Source of the DNA: Prevotella sp. UBA2711
Lineage (GTDB): Bacteria > Bacteroidota > Bacteroidia > Bacteroidales > Bacteroidaceae
Direction: 5' to 3'
Assembly: GCA_002354095.1 (NCBI GenBank)
Contig: DEKX01000005.1
Location: 102,653-144,746 of the forward strand
DNA length: 42,094 nucleotides
The translations under genes and the position numbers were made by a program. Of the stretch, positions 1-5,167 are shown in pieces (positions within the stretch are counted from its first letter, which is position 1; the number at the start of each line of letters is the position of its first letter). The notes below the pieces were generated by a model. The model was not told where the DNA came from, ran no database searches, and saw nothing but the letters and a program-made list of their open reading frames with translations.

Positions 1-2
1 GA

Positions 3-137
3 ACTACTACAGACTATTATGACAGGTATGGAGGCAGTATCGGTTCGTCAACGACTCGTTCTAATTACAATGGTGGAACTACTACTGATTATTACGATAA
101 ATATGGCAGTTACCTCGGTTCAAGTACCAACAGATAA
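3..137 (+). CDS. C-terminal end of a Tyr/Gly/Ser/Thr-rich repeat protein (5' part outside window)
   Basis: The frame is open from the window edge to a TAA at 135-137, giving 44 residues of a larger protein. The visible part is two copies of a unit of about 26 residues built on TTTDYYD(R/K)YG and GSST(T/N)R. The two copies are similar at DNA level too, so they look like a recent tandem duplication. No domain or function is recognised. The same tail reappears in two detached pieces at 2749-2808 and 3082-3186, on the same strand but without any upstream gene body. A strong hairpin follows at 204-240. The overlapping frame that starts with ATG at 19 is treated as a shadow, because the tail frame is the one conserved in the copies. 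Confidence 0.6.
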   Translation, partial: TTTDYYDRYGGSIGSSTTRSNYNGGTTTDYYDKYGSYLGSSTNR

Positions 138-203
138 AAAAGTGGGGAGCGACAACGCTCTACTCAGGCATCACTCTCGCTCTACCCTGCTTGTAGCCAT
201 ACT

Positions 204-240
204 ATAGCCTTACTCAAACAGGACGTTTGAGTAAGGCTAT
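204..240. terminator. Perfect 16-bp hairpin, probable bidirectional terminator
   Basis: Arms ATAGCCTTACTCAAAC (204-219) and GTTTGAGTAAGGCTAT (225-240) pair perfectly around the 5-nt loop AGGAC. The hairpin lies between the plus-strand gene ending at 137 and the minus-strand gene ending at 395, where a shared terminator would be expected. Neither side has a clear T-run, so termination is inferred from the stem and its position. The remaining bases between 138 and 394 show no intact gene. Confidence 0.6.
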
Positions 241-394
241 AAGCAGCCTGAACTATGCCAAAAACCATTCACGATATTGTTTAATATTACTCCGAGAGCT
301 CGTTTATAAAATGTTGAAGGGCAGTCTGCAAGGGAGTCAACTCATTACTGAGGATCCAAAATATCTGACCCGCATCAACGCTAATGCTTTGTTT

Positions 395-688
395 TCAGAA
401 GACAGCGACTCCATCTCGTTCTATTCTGCTACGCAGGCGGGGATTAAGGTTCTTGTGATTGCGAATAATGTCAACAGAACGCCCAACAAGCCGTTCCAAG
501 AAGTCTTTAGCATCCATGAGCAAGAAGGGATTCGGGGTCTCTGTCTCAACAAAAACATCGACATCACTGCCTTCATGGTCTTCACCACGGGCAACTGACC
601 CAAAAAGTCGAAGCGACTTGATGCCATAGTCGTTTCGGAGCGTACTGCTACAACCTTGCAGAATGTTTATGTAATCTGTCTTGCTCAT
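395..688 (-). CDS. MNT-type nucleotidyltransferase (MntA-like antitoxin), solitary
   Basis: This is a 97-residue small nucleotidyltransferase-fold protein. It has the minimal NTase signature GSVARGEDHEGSDVDVFV, with Gly30-Ser31 and the two metal-binding acids Asp42 and Asp44; a further acid sits at Asp73 (SVDII). Family members are usually antitoxins that modify a HEPN-domain RNase partner encoded next to them. That partner should follow at 394 and lower on this strand, but no HEPN frame and no RxxxxH motif can be read between 140 and 394. The gene therefore appears orphaned. A well-formed Bacteroidetes promoter lies just upstream at 711-742. The overlapping plus-strand frame at 227-598 is considered a shadow. 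Confidence 0.85.
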   Translation of the reverse strand: MSKTDYINILQGCSSTLRNDYGIKSLRLFGSVARGEDHEGSDVDVFVETETPNPFLLMDAKDFLERLVGRSVDIIRNHKNLNPRLRSRIERDGVAVF

Positions 689-710
689 GCACCTTTTCTA
701 TTTCTTGTCG

Positions 711-742
711 CAAATATAGGGGATTTTTCCGAGAAAAACAAA
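711..742 (-). promoter_or_regulatory. Promoter of the MNT nucleotidyltransferase gene
   Basis: Read on the minus strand, TATATTTG (711-718) is a good -7 element and TTTG (739-742) a good -33 element, 20 bp apart. This is the Bacteroidetes sigma-ABfr pattern. The start codon at 688 is 23 bp downstream of the -7 element. Confidence 0.6.
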
Positions 743-803
743 TATTCCAGGAAGAAAATGTATTACTTGCTTTAATATGGCTGCATTTCTTCAAGATTCG
801 ACC

Positions 804-1394
804 TCAAATGAAAATGGTTTTCACTACAAGCTCTCTTGGTAAAGTGATCACTTTTAGGCGCTCATACCATATCCTAGACGACCCAACAACATGCTTTTTG
901 GTATGTCCACTGATGATATAGTAACTTGCCGTGTATTCGTCCATTATGTCCTGGAACACTTTCTTTATACGAGAACATTTCTCGTTAATGGCATTGTCTA
1001 ACGGGTTGACGAGATGGTCAACGCTCTCCTCTATCTTGTGTTTGTCCATATTACGGGCAGTAGCAAGATAATAGCGAAGTAACTCCTCACGATAGTCGAC
1101 AAGATGTTTGAACTCTATTCCCTCCGGATGTGACAAGAATAAAAGATAAACTGCCTTGTGAACTGGCTGCAACTCTATCTCCTTGTTTTGATAGTCTGCC
1201 AATATGAAGCGGTAGTTCTCGGTAATAACCAAACGACTTAAACGAGTCTTTGCTGCCTCTAATTTCAGTTCCTCCAACATGGACGCACCAATAGACTTAA
1301 ACAACAAGTCATTTCGACCCATTGTATTCAGTTGGCTGGCGAGTCTTTTGATTTCAGCAGCCATTTCCTCTGGTGTCATCACTTTCTCGCTCAT
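804..1394 (-). CDS. Conserved hypothetical cytoplasmic protein co-transcribed with ftsZ
   Basis: A 196-residue protein with no signal peptide or membrane segment. The start codon follows the ftsZ stop with a 3-bp gap, so the two genes almost certainly form one transcript. The N-terminal 60 residues are helical and charged. Residues about 70-115 (around IELQPVHKAVYLLFLSHPEG) resemble a winged-helix-like segment found in other uncharacterised Bacteroidetes proteins. The C-terminal part ends with basic and hydrophobic stretches around LPRELVV. I do not recognise a named family. Its position suggests a role tied to the neighbouring FtsZ, but that is inference only. Confidence 0.75.
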   Translation of the reverse strand: MSEKVMTPEEMAAEIKRLASQLNTMGRNDLLFKSIGASMLEELKLEAAKTRLSRLVITENYRFILADYQNKEIELQPVHKAVYLLFLSHPEGIEFKHLVDYREELLRYYLATARNMDKHKIEESVDHLVNPLDNAINEKCSRIKKVFQDIMDEYTASYYIISGHTKKHVVGSSRIWYERLKVITLPRELVVKTIFI

Positions 1395-1397
1395 CCA

Positions 1398-2666
1398 CTA
1401 TATCTCGTCTTGCGCCAATAAATTCAATTGTCTGTTGAGCCAACTCTTCATTCTGCCGACTACAGATTTAGGCGCTTCTTCAACAACAGGTACCTGAGCA
1501 GGTTCTGGTTCAGCAACAGGTTCTACAATGAAAGGCGGTTCTTCATGCGGTTCTTTTTTAGGTGGTTCAACAGCCTGTTCCTCCTTTGACTTCAATGGCT
1601 TGTATAATTCCTTTATCAACTTTTCATAATACTCATCATCCGTATTTACACGAGGTTTGGGAATTGACACTTCCTCGTCATTCATATCGGTAGCGAGAAT
1701 TATCACCTTTGCGTCATCTCCTAAAGAATCATCTGTTGACGTACCCCATATCACTTCCACATCCGGATCCAATTGATCGAAGAAATCATCCACCTCTTGC
1801 ATTTCCGGTATCAAAATAGGATTTTCCTCACTGGCATATATATTGAACAGGATACGTTTTGCCCTACTGATATCATTACCATGAAGCAGCGGAGAGTCCA
1901 GCGCGTCAATGATGGCACGCTCCACTCGATGGTCACCCTTTGCCCTTCCTATAGCCATGATAGCACCGCCACCATTACGCATCGTCGTCTCCACATCACG
2001 GAAGTCAAGGTTTATATTTCCCTCTGAACTGATAGTAATCAATTCTGAAATACCCTTTACGGCATTCTTCAATACATTATCTGCCTCTGCCAACGCATTC
2101 TTCAAAGATATATTCGTGTCGGAATAAATATCACATAGCCTCTCGTTATTCACTATCAGCAGGGCATCAACATTTTGGCGCAACTCATCAACACCCTTCA
2201 GCGCTTTGATAATCTTACGGCGATGCTCAAAATAGAAAGGTATTGTCACCACCCCAATGGTCAGCAATCCCTTCTCCTTCGCCACGCGGGCAATGACTGG
2301 AGCCGCCCCCGTACCTGTACCGCCACCCATCGTAGCAGTCACAAATACCATTTTAGTATGATCGTCCAGCAGGTGCTCTATCGTATCGATACTACTTTCT
2401 GCCTCTGCCCTACCCACTTCAGGACGTGCACCGGCTCCCAAGCCCTCGCCTAACAATATCTTAACAGGCACTGGAGAGTTTTTCAGCGAGGCACTATCAG
2501 TATTACATACTGCAAAAGAAACACCCTGCACACCCTCATTATACATATTACGCACCGCATTGCAGCCTCCACCACCCACACCAATTACCTTGATGATGTT
2601 CTGCATCTGGTCAACGATAGGGGCGTCAAATTCCAACAATGCCCTATTATTCTCTTCTCTTTCCAT
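1398..2666 (-). CDS. ftsZ: Cell division GTPase FtsZ (possibly a divergent second copy)
   Basis: A 422-residue tubulin-family GTPase that would polymerise into the division ring. The nucleotide-binding start GVGGGGCNAVRNM is at about 29-41, the tubulin signature GGGTGTG at 114-120, and the T7 catalytic loop NLDFRD at 219-224 with Asp221 and Asp224 present, so GTPase activity should be intact. The FtsZ C-terminal domain runs to about 327. It is followed by an acidic/proline-rich linker (340-400) and an amphipathic tail containing SWLNRQLNLLAQ. Compared with the Bacteroidales FtsZ I remember, it differs in several conserved stretches: VTATMGGG instead of ITAGMGGG, and ISLKNALAEADNVLKNAV instead of the usual AFGKADDTL region. 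There is no ftsA, ftsQ or mur gene beside it. It could be the only FtsZ, relocated, or a paralogue. Confidence 0.93.
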   Translation of the reverse strand: MEREENNRALLEFDAPIVDQMQNIIKVIGVGGGGCNAVRNMYNEGVQGVSFAVCNTDSASLKNSPVPVKILLGEGLGAGARPEVGRAEAESSIDTIEHLLDDHTKMVFVTATMGGGTGTGAAPVIARVAKEKGLLTIGVVTIPFYFEHRRKIIKALKGVDELRQNVDALLIVNNERLCDIYSDTNISLKNALAEADNVLKNAVKGISELITISSEGNINLDFRDVETTMRNGGGAIMAIGRAKGDHRVERAIIDALDSPLLHGNDISRAKRILFNIYASEENPILIPEMQEVDDFFDQLDPDVEVIWGTSTDDSLGDDAKVIILATDMNDEEVSIPKPRVNTDDEYYEKLIKELYKPLKSKEEQAVEPPKKEPHEEPPFIVEPVAEPEPAQVPVVEEAPKSVVGRMKSWLNRQLNLLAQDEI

Positions 2667-2688
2667 TGTGATTCATCTGTTTTGCCTG

Positions 2689-2720
2689 CAAAGATAATAA
2701 ACTTAAGCAACAAAAACAAA
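2689..2720 (-). promoter_or_regulatory. Promoter of ftsZ
   Basis: On the minus strand TATCTTTG (2689-2696) is a perfect -7 element, and TTTG (2717-2720) lies exactly 20 bp further upstream. The ftsZ start codon at 2666 is 22 bp downstream of the -7 element. This shows that ftsZ has its own promoter here rather than being read from a division cluster. Confidence 0.7.
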
Positions 2721-2748
2721 TCTTCACAAGGCTTGTTATTGTAGTTTT

Positions 2749-2808
2749 CTTGGAAAGTACAACACCAACTCTTACGACCAGTATGATGGAAGTATTACCA
2801 ATAGGTGA
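2749..2808 (+). pseudogene. Detached gene-tail fragment (weaker copy)
   Basis: In frame, this stretch encodes LGKYNTNSYDQYDGSITNR and a TGA stop at 2806-2808. It resembles the tail of the gene that ends at 137 (DYYDKYG...GSSTNR). The bases after the stop, aaaatgtgacagg, match those after the second fragment (gaatgtgacaag at 3187), so the homology continues beyond the stop codon. No start codon or gene body lies upstream. The identification is by eye and is weaker than for 3082-3186. Confidence 0.45.
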
Positions 2809-2838
2809 AAATGTGACAGGGACAGACACTATCACAAA

Positions 2839-3011
2839 AGGCAAGGACTTCGCAAGGTGTAGGCAAGGACTTCGCAAGGTGTAGGCAAGGACTTCGCAAG
2901 GTGTAGGCAAGGTGTAGGCAAGGAGTAGGCAAGGAGTAGGCAAGGAAGTAGGCAAGGAGTTCGCAAGCTCAAGCAAGCTATTTGAGCTTGCCTACACCTT
3001 GCGAAGTCCTT
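2839..3011. repeat. Hierarchical 11/22-bp tandem array with an inverted terminal arm
   Basis: Three identical 22-bp units fill 2839-2904. They are followed by 11-bp half units starting AGGCAAGG at 2905, 2916, 2927, one 12-bp unit at 2938 and a longer unit at 2950. The array ends in a hairpin, GCAAGCTCAA (2963-2972) pairing with TTGAGCTTGC (2982-2991). It then continues at 2987-3011 with 25 bases that are the exact reverse complement of the unit junction (for example 2844-2868), so the whole array can fold back on itself. It lies upstream of the ftsZ promoter. A minus-strand frame through it (2647-2976) is only repeat-encoded sequence. Confidence 0.85.
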
Positions 3012-3048
3012 GGGAAGTACGGGTTAACTCGGTGTCAGCAGATTGGTT

Positions 3049-3083
3049 ATATCAACGCCCTATCACGCCTGCTGCTTGAAGGG
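3049..3083. repeat. 35-bp direct repeat, left copy (copy of a gene 3' end)
   Basis: These 35 bases match 4541-4575 in the same orientation with one difference (T at 3061, A at 4553). The right copy is the 3' end of the minus-strand gene at 4544-5167. The single difference is synonymous (Ile ATA against ATT), so both copies encode LQAAGVIGR followed by a stop. The two copies bracket hicAB and the HipB-like gene. Confidence 0.85.
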
Positions 3084-3186
3084 AAGTATCGGTTCTTCTA
3101 CAACTCGTTCTAATTACAATGGGGGAACAACTACTGATTATTACGATAAATATGGCGGTTACCTCGGTTCAAGTACCGATTGGTGA
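3082..3186 (+). pseudogene. Detached gene-tail fragment (strong copy)
   Basis: Starting directly at the end of the 35-bp repeat, the frame GSIGSSTTRSNYNGGTTTDY and onward, ending GGYLGSSTDW and TGA at 3184-3186, is nearly identical to the last 35 codons of the gene that stops at 137. DNA identity is also high. No start codon or gene body precedes it, so it is a fragment and not a gene. The sequence from 3187 to 3340 shows no gene that I can support. Confidence 0.75.
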
Positions 3187-3340
3187 GAATGTGACAAGTC
3201 ATAGATACCTGTCACTTATTCTATCTCCAACTAACTTCTTTGATTTCATTTTTTAGTTTCTCAATAACATCATCGTCTCATTTCCAAGTTTTCTGCTTTT
3301 CTTAAATGATATTAAAAAACATATCATTTGCTAATAAGAA

Positions 3341-3372
3341 TTTGGACGTTGATATTAAAATTCGTATCTTTG
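3341..3372 (+). promoter_or_regulatory. Promoter of hicAB
   Basis: TTTG at 3341-3344 and TATCTTTG at 3365-3372 are separated by exactly 20 bp, a textbook Bacteroidetes promoter. It lies 29 bp before the ATG at 3402 and inside the longer open frame that begins at 3306. That supports choosing the ATG at 3402 as the hicA start. Confidence 0.7.
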
Positions 3373-3401
3373 CAACAGAATTTAGTTATGGCAATCATAA
3401 G

Positions 3402-3590
3402 ATGAAATATAACGAATTAGAAAAGAAAGTTAAAAAGAATGGTTGCTACGACACTGGCGAGCAGCAGGCAGGTCATCCGTTATGGTACTGCCCAAAGACT
3501 GACATGTACTTCCAAATGAGTAATCATGGCAAAGAAGAAGTAGCAAAAGGTACACTTAATGCAATTTTAAGAGCCGCAGGTCTCAAGTAA
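3402..3590 (+). CDS. hicA: HicA-family toxin (mRNA interferase)
   Basis: A 62-residue protein of the HicA/YcfA family: a double-stranded-RNA-binding-like fold that cleaves mRNA when free of HicB. It shows the family pattern in order: a short N-terminal helix, GHPLWYCPKT (24-33), the catalytic-histidine region SNHGKEEVAKGTL with His42, and a C-terminal helix ending AAGLK. The start at 3402 is preferred over the upstream ATG at 3306. The length then fits the family, and the promoter would otherwise fall inside the coding sequence. hicB follows 54 bp downstream, the usual toxin-first order. Confidence 0.88.
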   Translation: MKYNELEKKVKKNGCYDTGEQQAGHPLWYCPKTDMYFQMSNHGKEEVAKGTLNAILRAAGLK

Positions 3591-3613
3591 TCTACAAGTA
3601 TAACATTCATAAT

Positions 3614-3644
3614 AGTATCAGATTTATCAAAACAGTATCAGATT
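3614..3644 (+). promoter_or_regulatory. Direct repeat before hicB, possible HicB operator
   Basis: The 11-mer AGTATCAGATT occurs at 3614-3624 and again at 3634-3644, exactly 20 bp apart. The second copy touches the hicB start codon. Two sites on the same helix face directly before the antitoxin gene fit a HicB binding site. Operator function is inference; the repeat itself is visible. Confidence 0.4.
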
Positions 3645-4049
3645 ATGAAAACAGTCAATGCAATTATAGAAAGAGCCAATGATGGTACTTACAGCATTTA
3701 TATGGATGCGCCCAAGATGAACTATTTAGTTACTGGAACTGGCTCAACCGCAGAAGAAGCTATCAACACTTTTATGGGAGGTTATGAAGACATGAAACGG
3801 CTGTATGCAAAGAAAGGGAAGGAGTTTGAAGAAGTGGAATTCTCTTTTAAGTATGATATGGCCTCTTTCTTATCTTACTATTCCAAGGCATTTTCTCTTG
3901 CAGGACTTTCCCGTATAACAGGTATCAATCAAGGGCAGCTGAGTCATTATATGACAGGGAGAAGAAATCCCTCCAAAACGACTATTAACAAAATCCAGAA
4001 TTCTATCCATGCATTTGCATCCGATCTTGGAAAAGTGGCTTTTCTATAG
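3645..4049 (+). CDS. hicB: HicB-family antitoxin with C-terminal helix-turn-helix
   Basis: A 134-residue antitoxin that would block HicA and repress the operon. The N-terminal half (about 1-65) has the partial RNase-H-like HicB fold: an opening strand MKTVNAIIERANDGTYSIYM, then GTGSTAEEAINTFMGGYEDM. The C-terminal half (about 80-130) is a DNA-binding helix-turn-helix around GLSRITGINQGQLSHYMTG. The pair hicA-hicB is complete and neither gene shows damage. It sits in the segment bounded by the 35-bp direct repeats, together with a HipB-like gene. Confidence 0.88.
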   Translation: MKTVNAIIERANDGTYSIYMDAPKMNYLVTGTGSTAEEAINTFMGGYEDMKRLYAKKGKEFEEVEFSFKYDMASFLSYYSKAFSLAGLSRITGINQGQLSHYMTGRRNPSKTTINKIQNSIHAFASDLGKVAFL

Positions 4050-4148
4050 TTGTTGGTGTCTAATTAATACTCAAAATTGTGGATCAGATGGAGCGCAGTT
4101 TTCAGACCAAAAGAGACAAAAACATGCGTTAAAGCACAAATATTCCTC

Positions 4149-4186
4149 AAAATGTTTGTTATATTAAACATTTTTGTTTATCTTTG
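4149..4186 (+). promoter_or_regulatory. Promoter and overlapping inverted-repeat operator of the HipB-like gene
   Basis: TTTG (4155-4158) and TATCTTTG (4179-4186) are 20 bp apart, an ideal promoter. A perfect inverted repeat, AAAATGTTT (4149-4157) and AAACATTTT (4166-4174) with an 8-bp gap, covers the -33 element and the spacer. A repressor bound there would exclude sigma factor. The adjacent HTH protein is the natural candidate for autorepression. Confidence 0.6.
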
Positions 4187-4205
4187 CGCTCAATAAGATA
4201 CAATT

Positions 4206-4505
4206 ATGGGAAAGAACACATTTGGTAAAACGATGCCAAGGGCATTGAGCCAGAACCTGAAAATCATGGGCGAGCAAATCATGTTGGCCCGAAAGCGTAG
4301 GCATCTATCTATGCAGGACATTGCAGACAGGGCAACAGTGACAAGACTGACTGTCTCAAAGGTTGAACATGGCGATCCGACGGTTTCTATGGGTATCTAT
4401 GCGCGTGTACTCTTTGCGCTGAATCTGGAAAATGACATCACCCTGCTGGCTGCTGACGATGCTCTTGGCAGACAACTTCAGGATGCAGAATTACTAAGAC
4501 GATGA
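4206..4505 (+). CDS. XRE/HipB-like helix-turn-helix regulator, apparently without its HipA
   Basis: A 99-residue XRE-family DNA-binding protein. The HTH spans about residues 20-78 (GEQIMLARKRRHLSMQDIA, then ATVTRLTVSKVEHGDPTVSM). The tail, with LAADDALGRQLQDAELLRR, resembles HipB-type antitoxins that precede a HipA kinase. The stop codon overlaps an ATG (ATGA at 4502-4505), the usual coupling to hipA. However, the downstream frame runs only about 12 codons before it enters the 35-bp repeat and the convergent neighbour. The kinase therefore seems to have been lost. A promoter with an operator-like inverted repeat lies at 4149-4186. Confidence 0.8.
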   Translation: MGKNTFGKTMPRALSQNLKIMGEQIMLARKRRHLSMQDIADRATVTRLTVSKVEHGDPTVSMGIYARVLFALNLENDITLLAADDALGRQLQDAELLRR

Positions 4506-4540
4506 AGAGAATTCCATTCGTTGGGATGAATTATAAAAAA
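4502..4540 (+). pseudogene. Possible stub of a hipA start
   Basis: The ATG overlapping the HipB-like stop opens a frame, MKRIPFVGMNYKK, that would be the start of the partner kinase gene. At 4541 the sequence becomes the 35-bp repeat and then the reverse strand of the next gene. The longer frame (to 4930) is antisense to that gene and is not credible. The stub identity rests on position and the ATGA overlap alone. Confidence 0.25.
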
Positions 4541-4575
4541 ATATCAACGCCCAATCACGCCTGCTGCTTGAAGGG
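4541..4575. repeat. 35-bp direct repeat, right copy (gene 3' end)
   Basis: This is the partner of 3049-3083, 1492 bp away, same orientation, one mismatch. It contains the last codons and stop (4544-4546) of the minus-strand gene that follows. The arrangement looks like an insertion at a gene 3' end that left the gene intact and a duplicate of the end at the far side. Confidence 0.85.
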
Positions 4576-5167
4576 TGGTGATGATGACATCGGCATCTTC
4601 CTGACGGCTCTTGTCTGTCTGTTCGTAGGCGGTACGCTGCTGGGGGTGATTGGTGAGCAACTGAAGTACCATCTGACGCGTGAGGCGTACCATGCTGAGC
4701 TCGTCGCGATGGGGATTCCAGACGGCAAGATAACAGACGAGGTATTCGAGTCGGGAGAAGGTGCGGAAGGAATTGCTGTTCAGAGGGGTGTTGGTGCCTC
4801 CGTAGGTGACGCTAAAACGGGAGGGGGCTACGTCCTGACGGGCAAACAGGAGTTTATCGCTGCCCACGCGCCATGCCCGTACATAGACATCGCCAAAGGT
4901 ATTGAAGGGACGGAGGTTGATATACAGTGAATCGTGCTGGGAAAGGACAATGGCCCGCTTGCGCAGGATACCGGCTGTGCGCTTCTTGTCTGCCTCGATG
5001 TCCATTGCCAAGGGGTCTTCCTTGGCTGAGGGCACCAGTTCCACCCTACCCTCGGCTTCTTTCCAATTGCCGTCGAGGAAGTCTTGCCAAGTGGCACAAT
5101 AACGACTCTGTGCCATACTGCACAGGGGAATCATCGCAAGGAAGAATAATAGTTTTCTCATCGTCAT
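4544..5167 (-). CDS. Secreted hypothetical protein, last gene of the SPOR-ruvX-def-TPR run
   Basis: A 207-residue protein with an N-terminal signal peptide (RKLLFFLAMIPLCSMAQ, cleavage likely after AQ), so periplasmic or surface-exposed. No named domain is recognised. Conserved-looking features are WQDFLDGNWKEAEG near the start and a repeated aromatic pattern through the middle. The start overlaps the stop of the TPR gene by 4 bp, so translation is coupled. The ATG used gives MTMRK; the second Met is an equally good start. The 3' end is duplicated at 3049-3083. Confidence 0.75.
   Translation of the reverse strand: MTMRKLLFFLAMIPLCSMAQSRYCATWQDFLDGNWKEAEGRVELVPSAKEDPLAMDIEADKKRTAGILRKRAIVLSQHDSLYINLRPFNTFGDVYVRAWRVGSDKLLFARQDVAPSRFSVTYGGTNTPLNSNSFRTFSRLEYLVCYLAVWNPHRDELSMVRLTRQMVLQLLTNHPQQRTAYEQTDKSRQEDADVIITTLQAAGVIGR

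Noticed and set aside
227..598. Plus-strand open frame of 123 codons
   Set aside because: It overlaps the MNT nucleotidyltransferase, which has a full catalytic motif and its own promoter; the frame begins inside the terminator hairpin and resembles no known family.
2647..2976. Minus-strand frame of 109 codons upstream of ftsZ
   Set aside because: Its first half is translated tandem repeat (Leu-Ala-Tyr-Thr-Leu-Pro-Thr-type), it overlaps the ftsZ start, and the ftsZ promoter lies inside it.
2839..3011. CRISPR array
   Set aside because: Units are directly adjacent without unique spacers, lengths vary between 11 and 22 bp, and there are no cas genes.
3187..3300. Minus-strand remnant reading DDDVIEKLKNEIKEVSWR
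   Set aside because: Short, preceded at once by a stop codon and without a recognisable family; cannot be told from chance.
4502..4930. Plus-strand frame of 142 codons after the HipB-like gene
   Set aside because: Beyond about codon 12 it is antisense to the secreted hypothetical gene and carries no HipA motifs.
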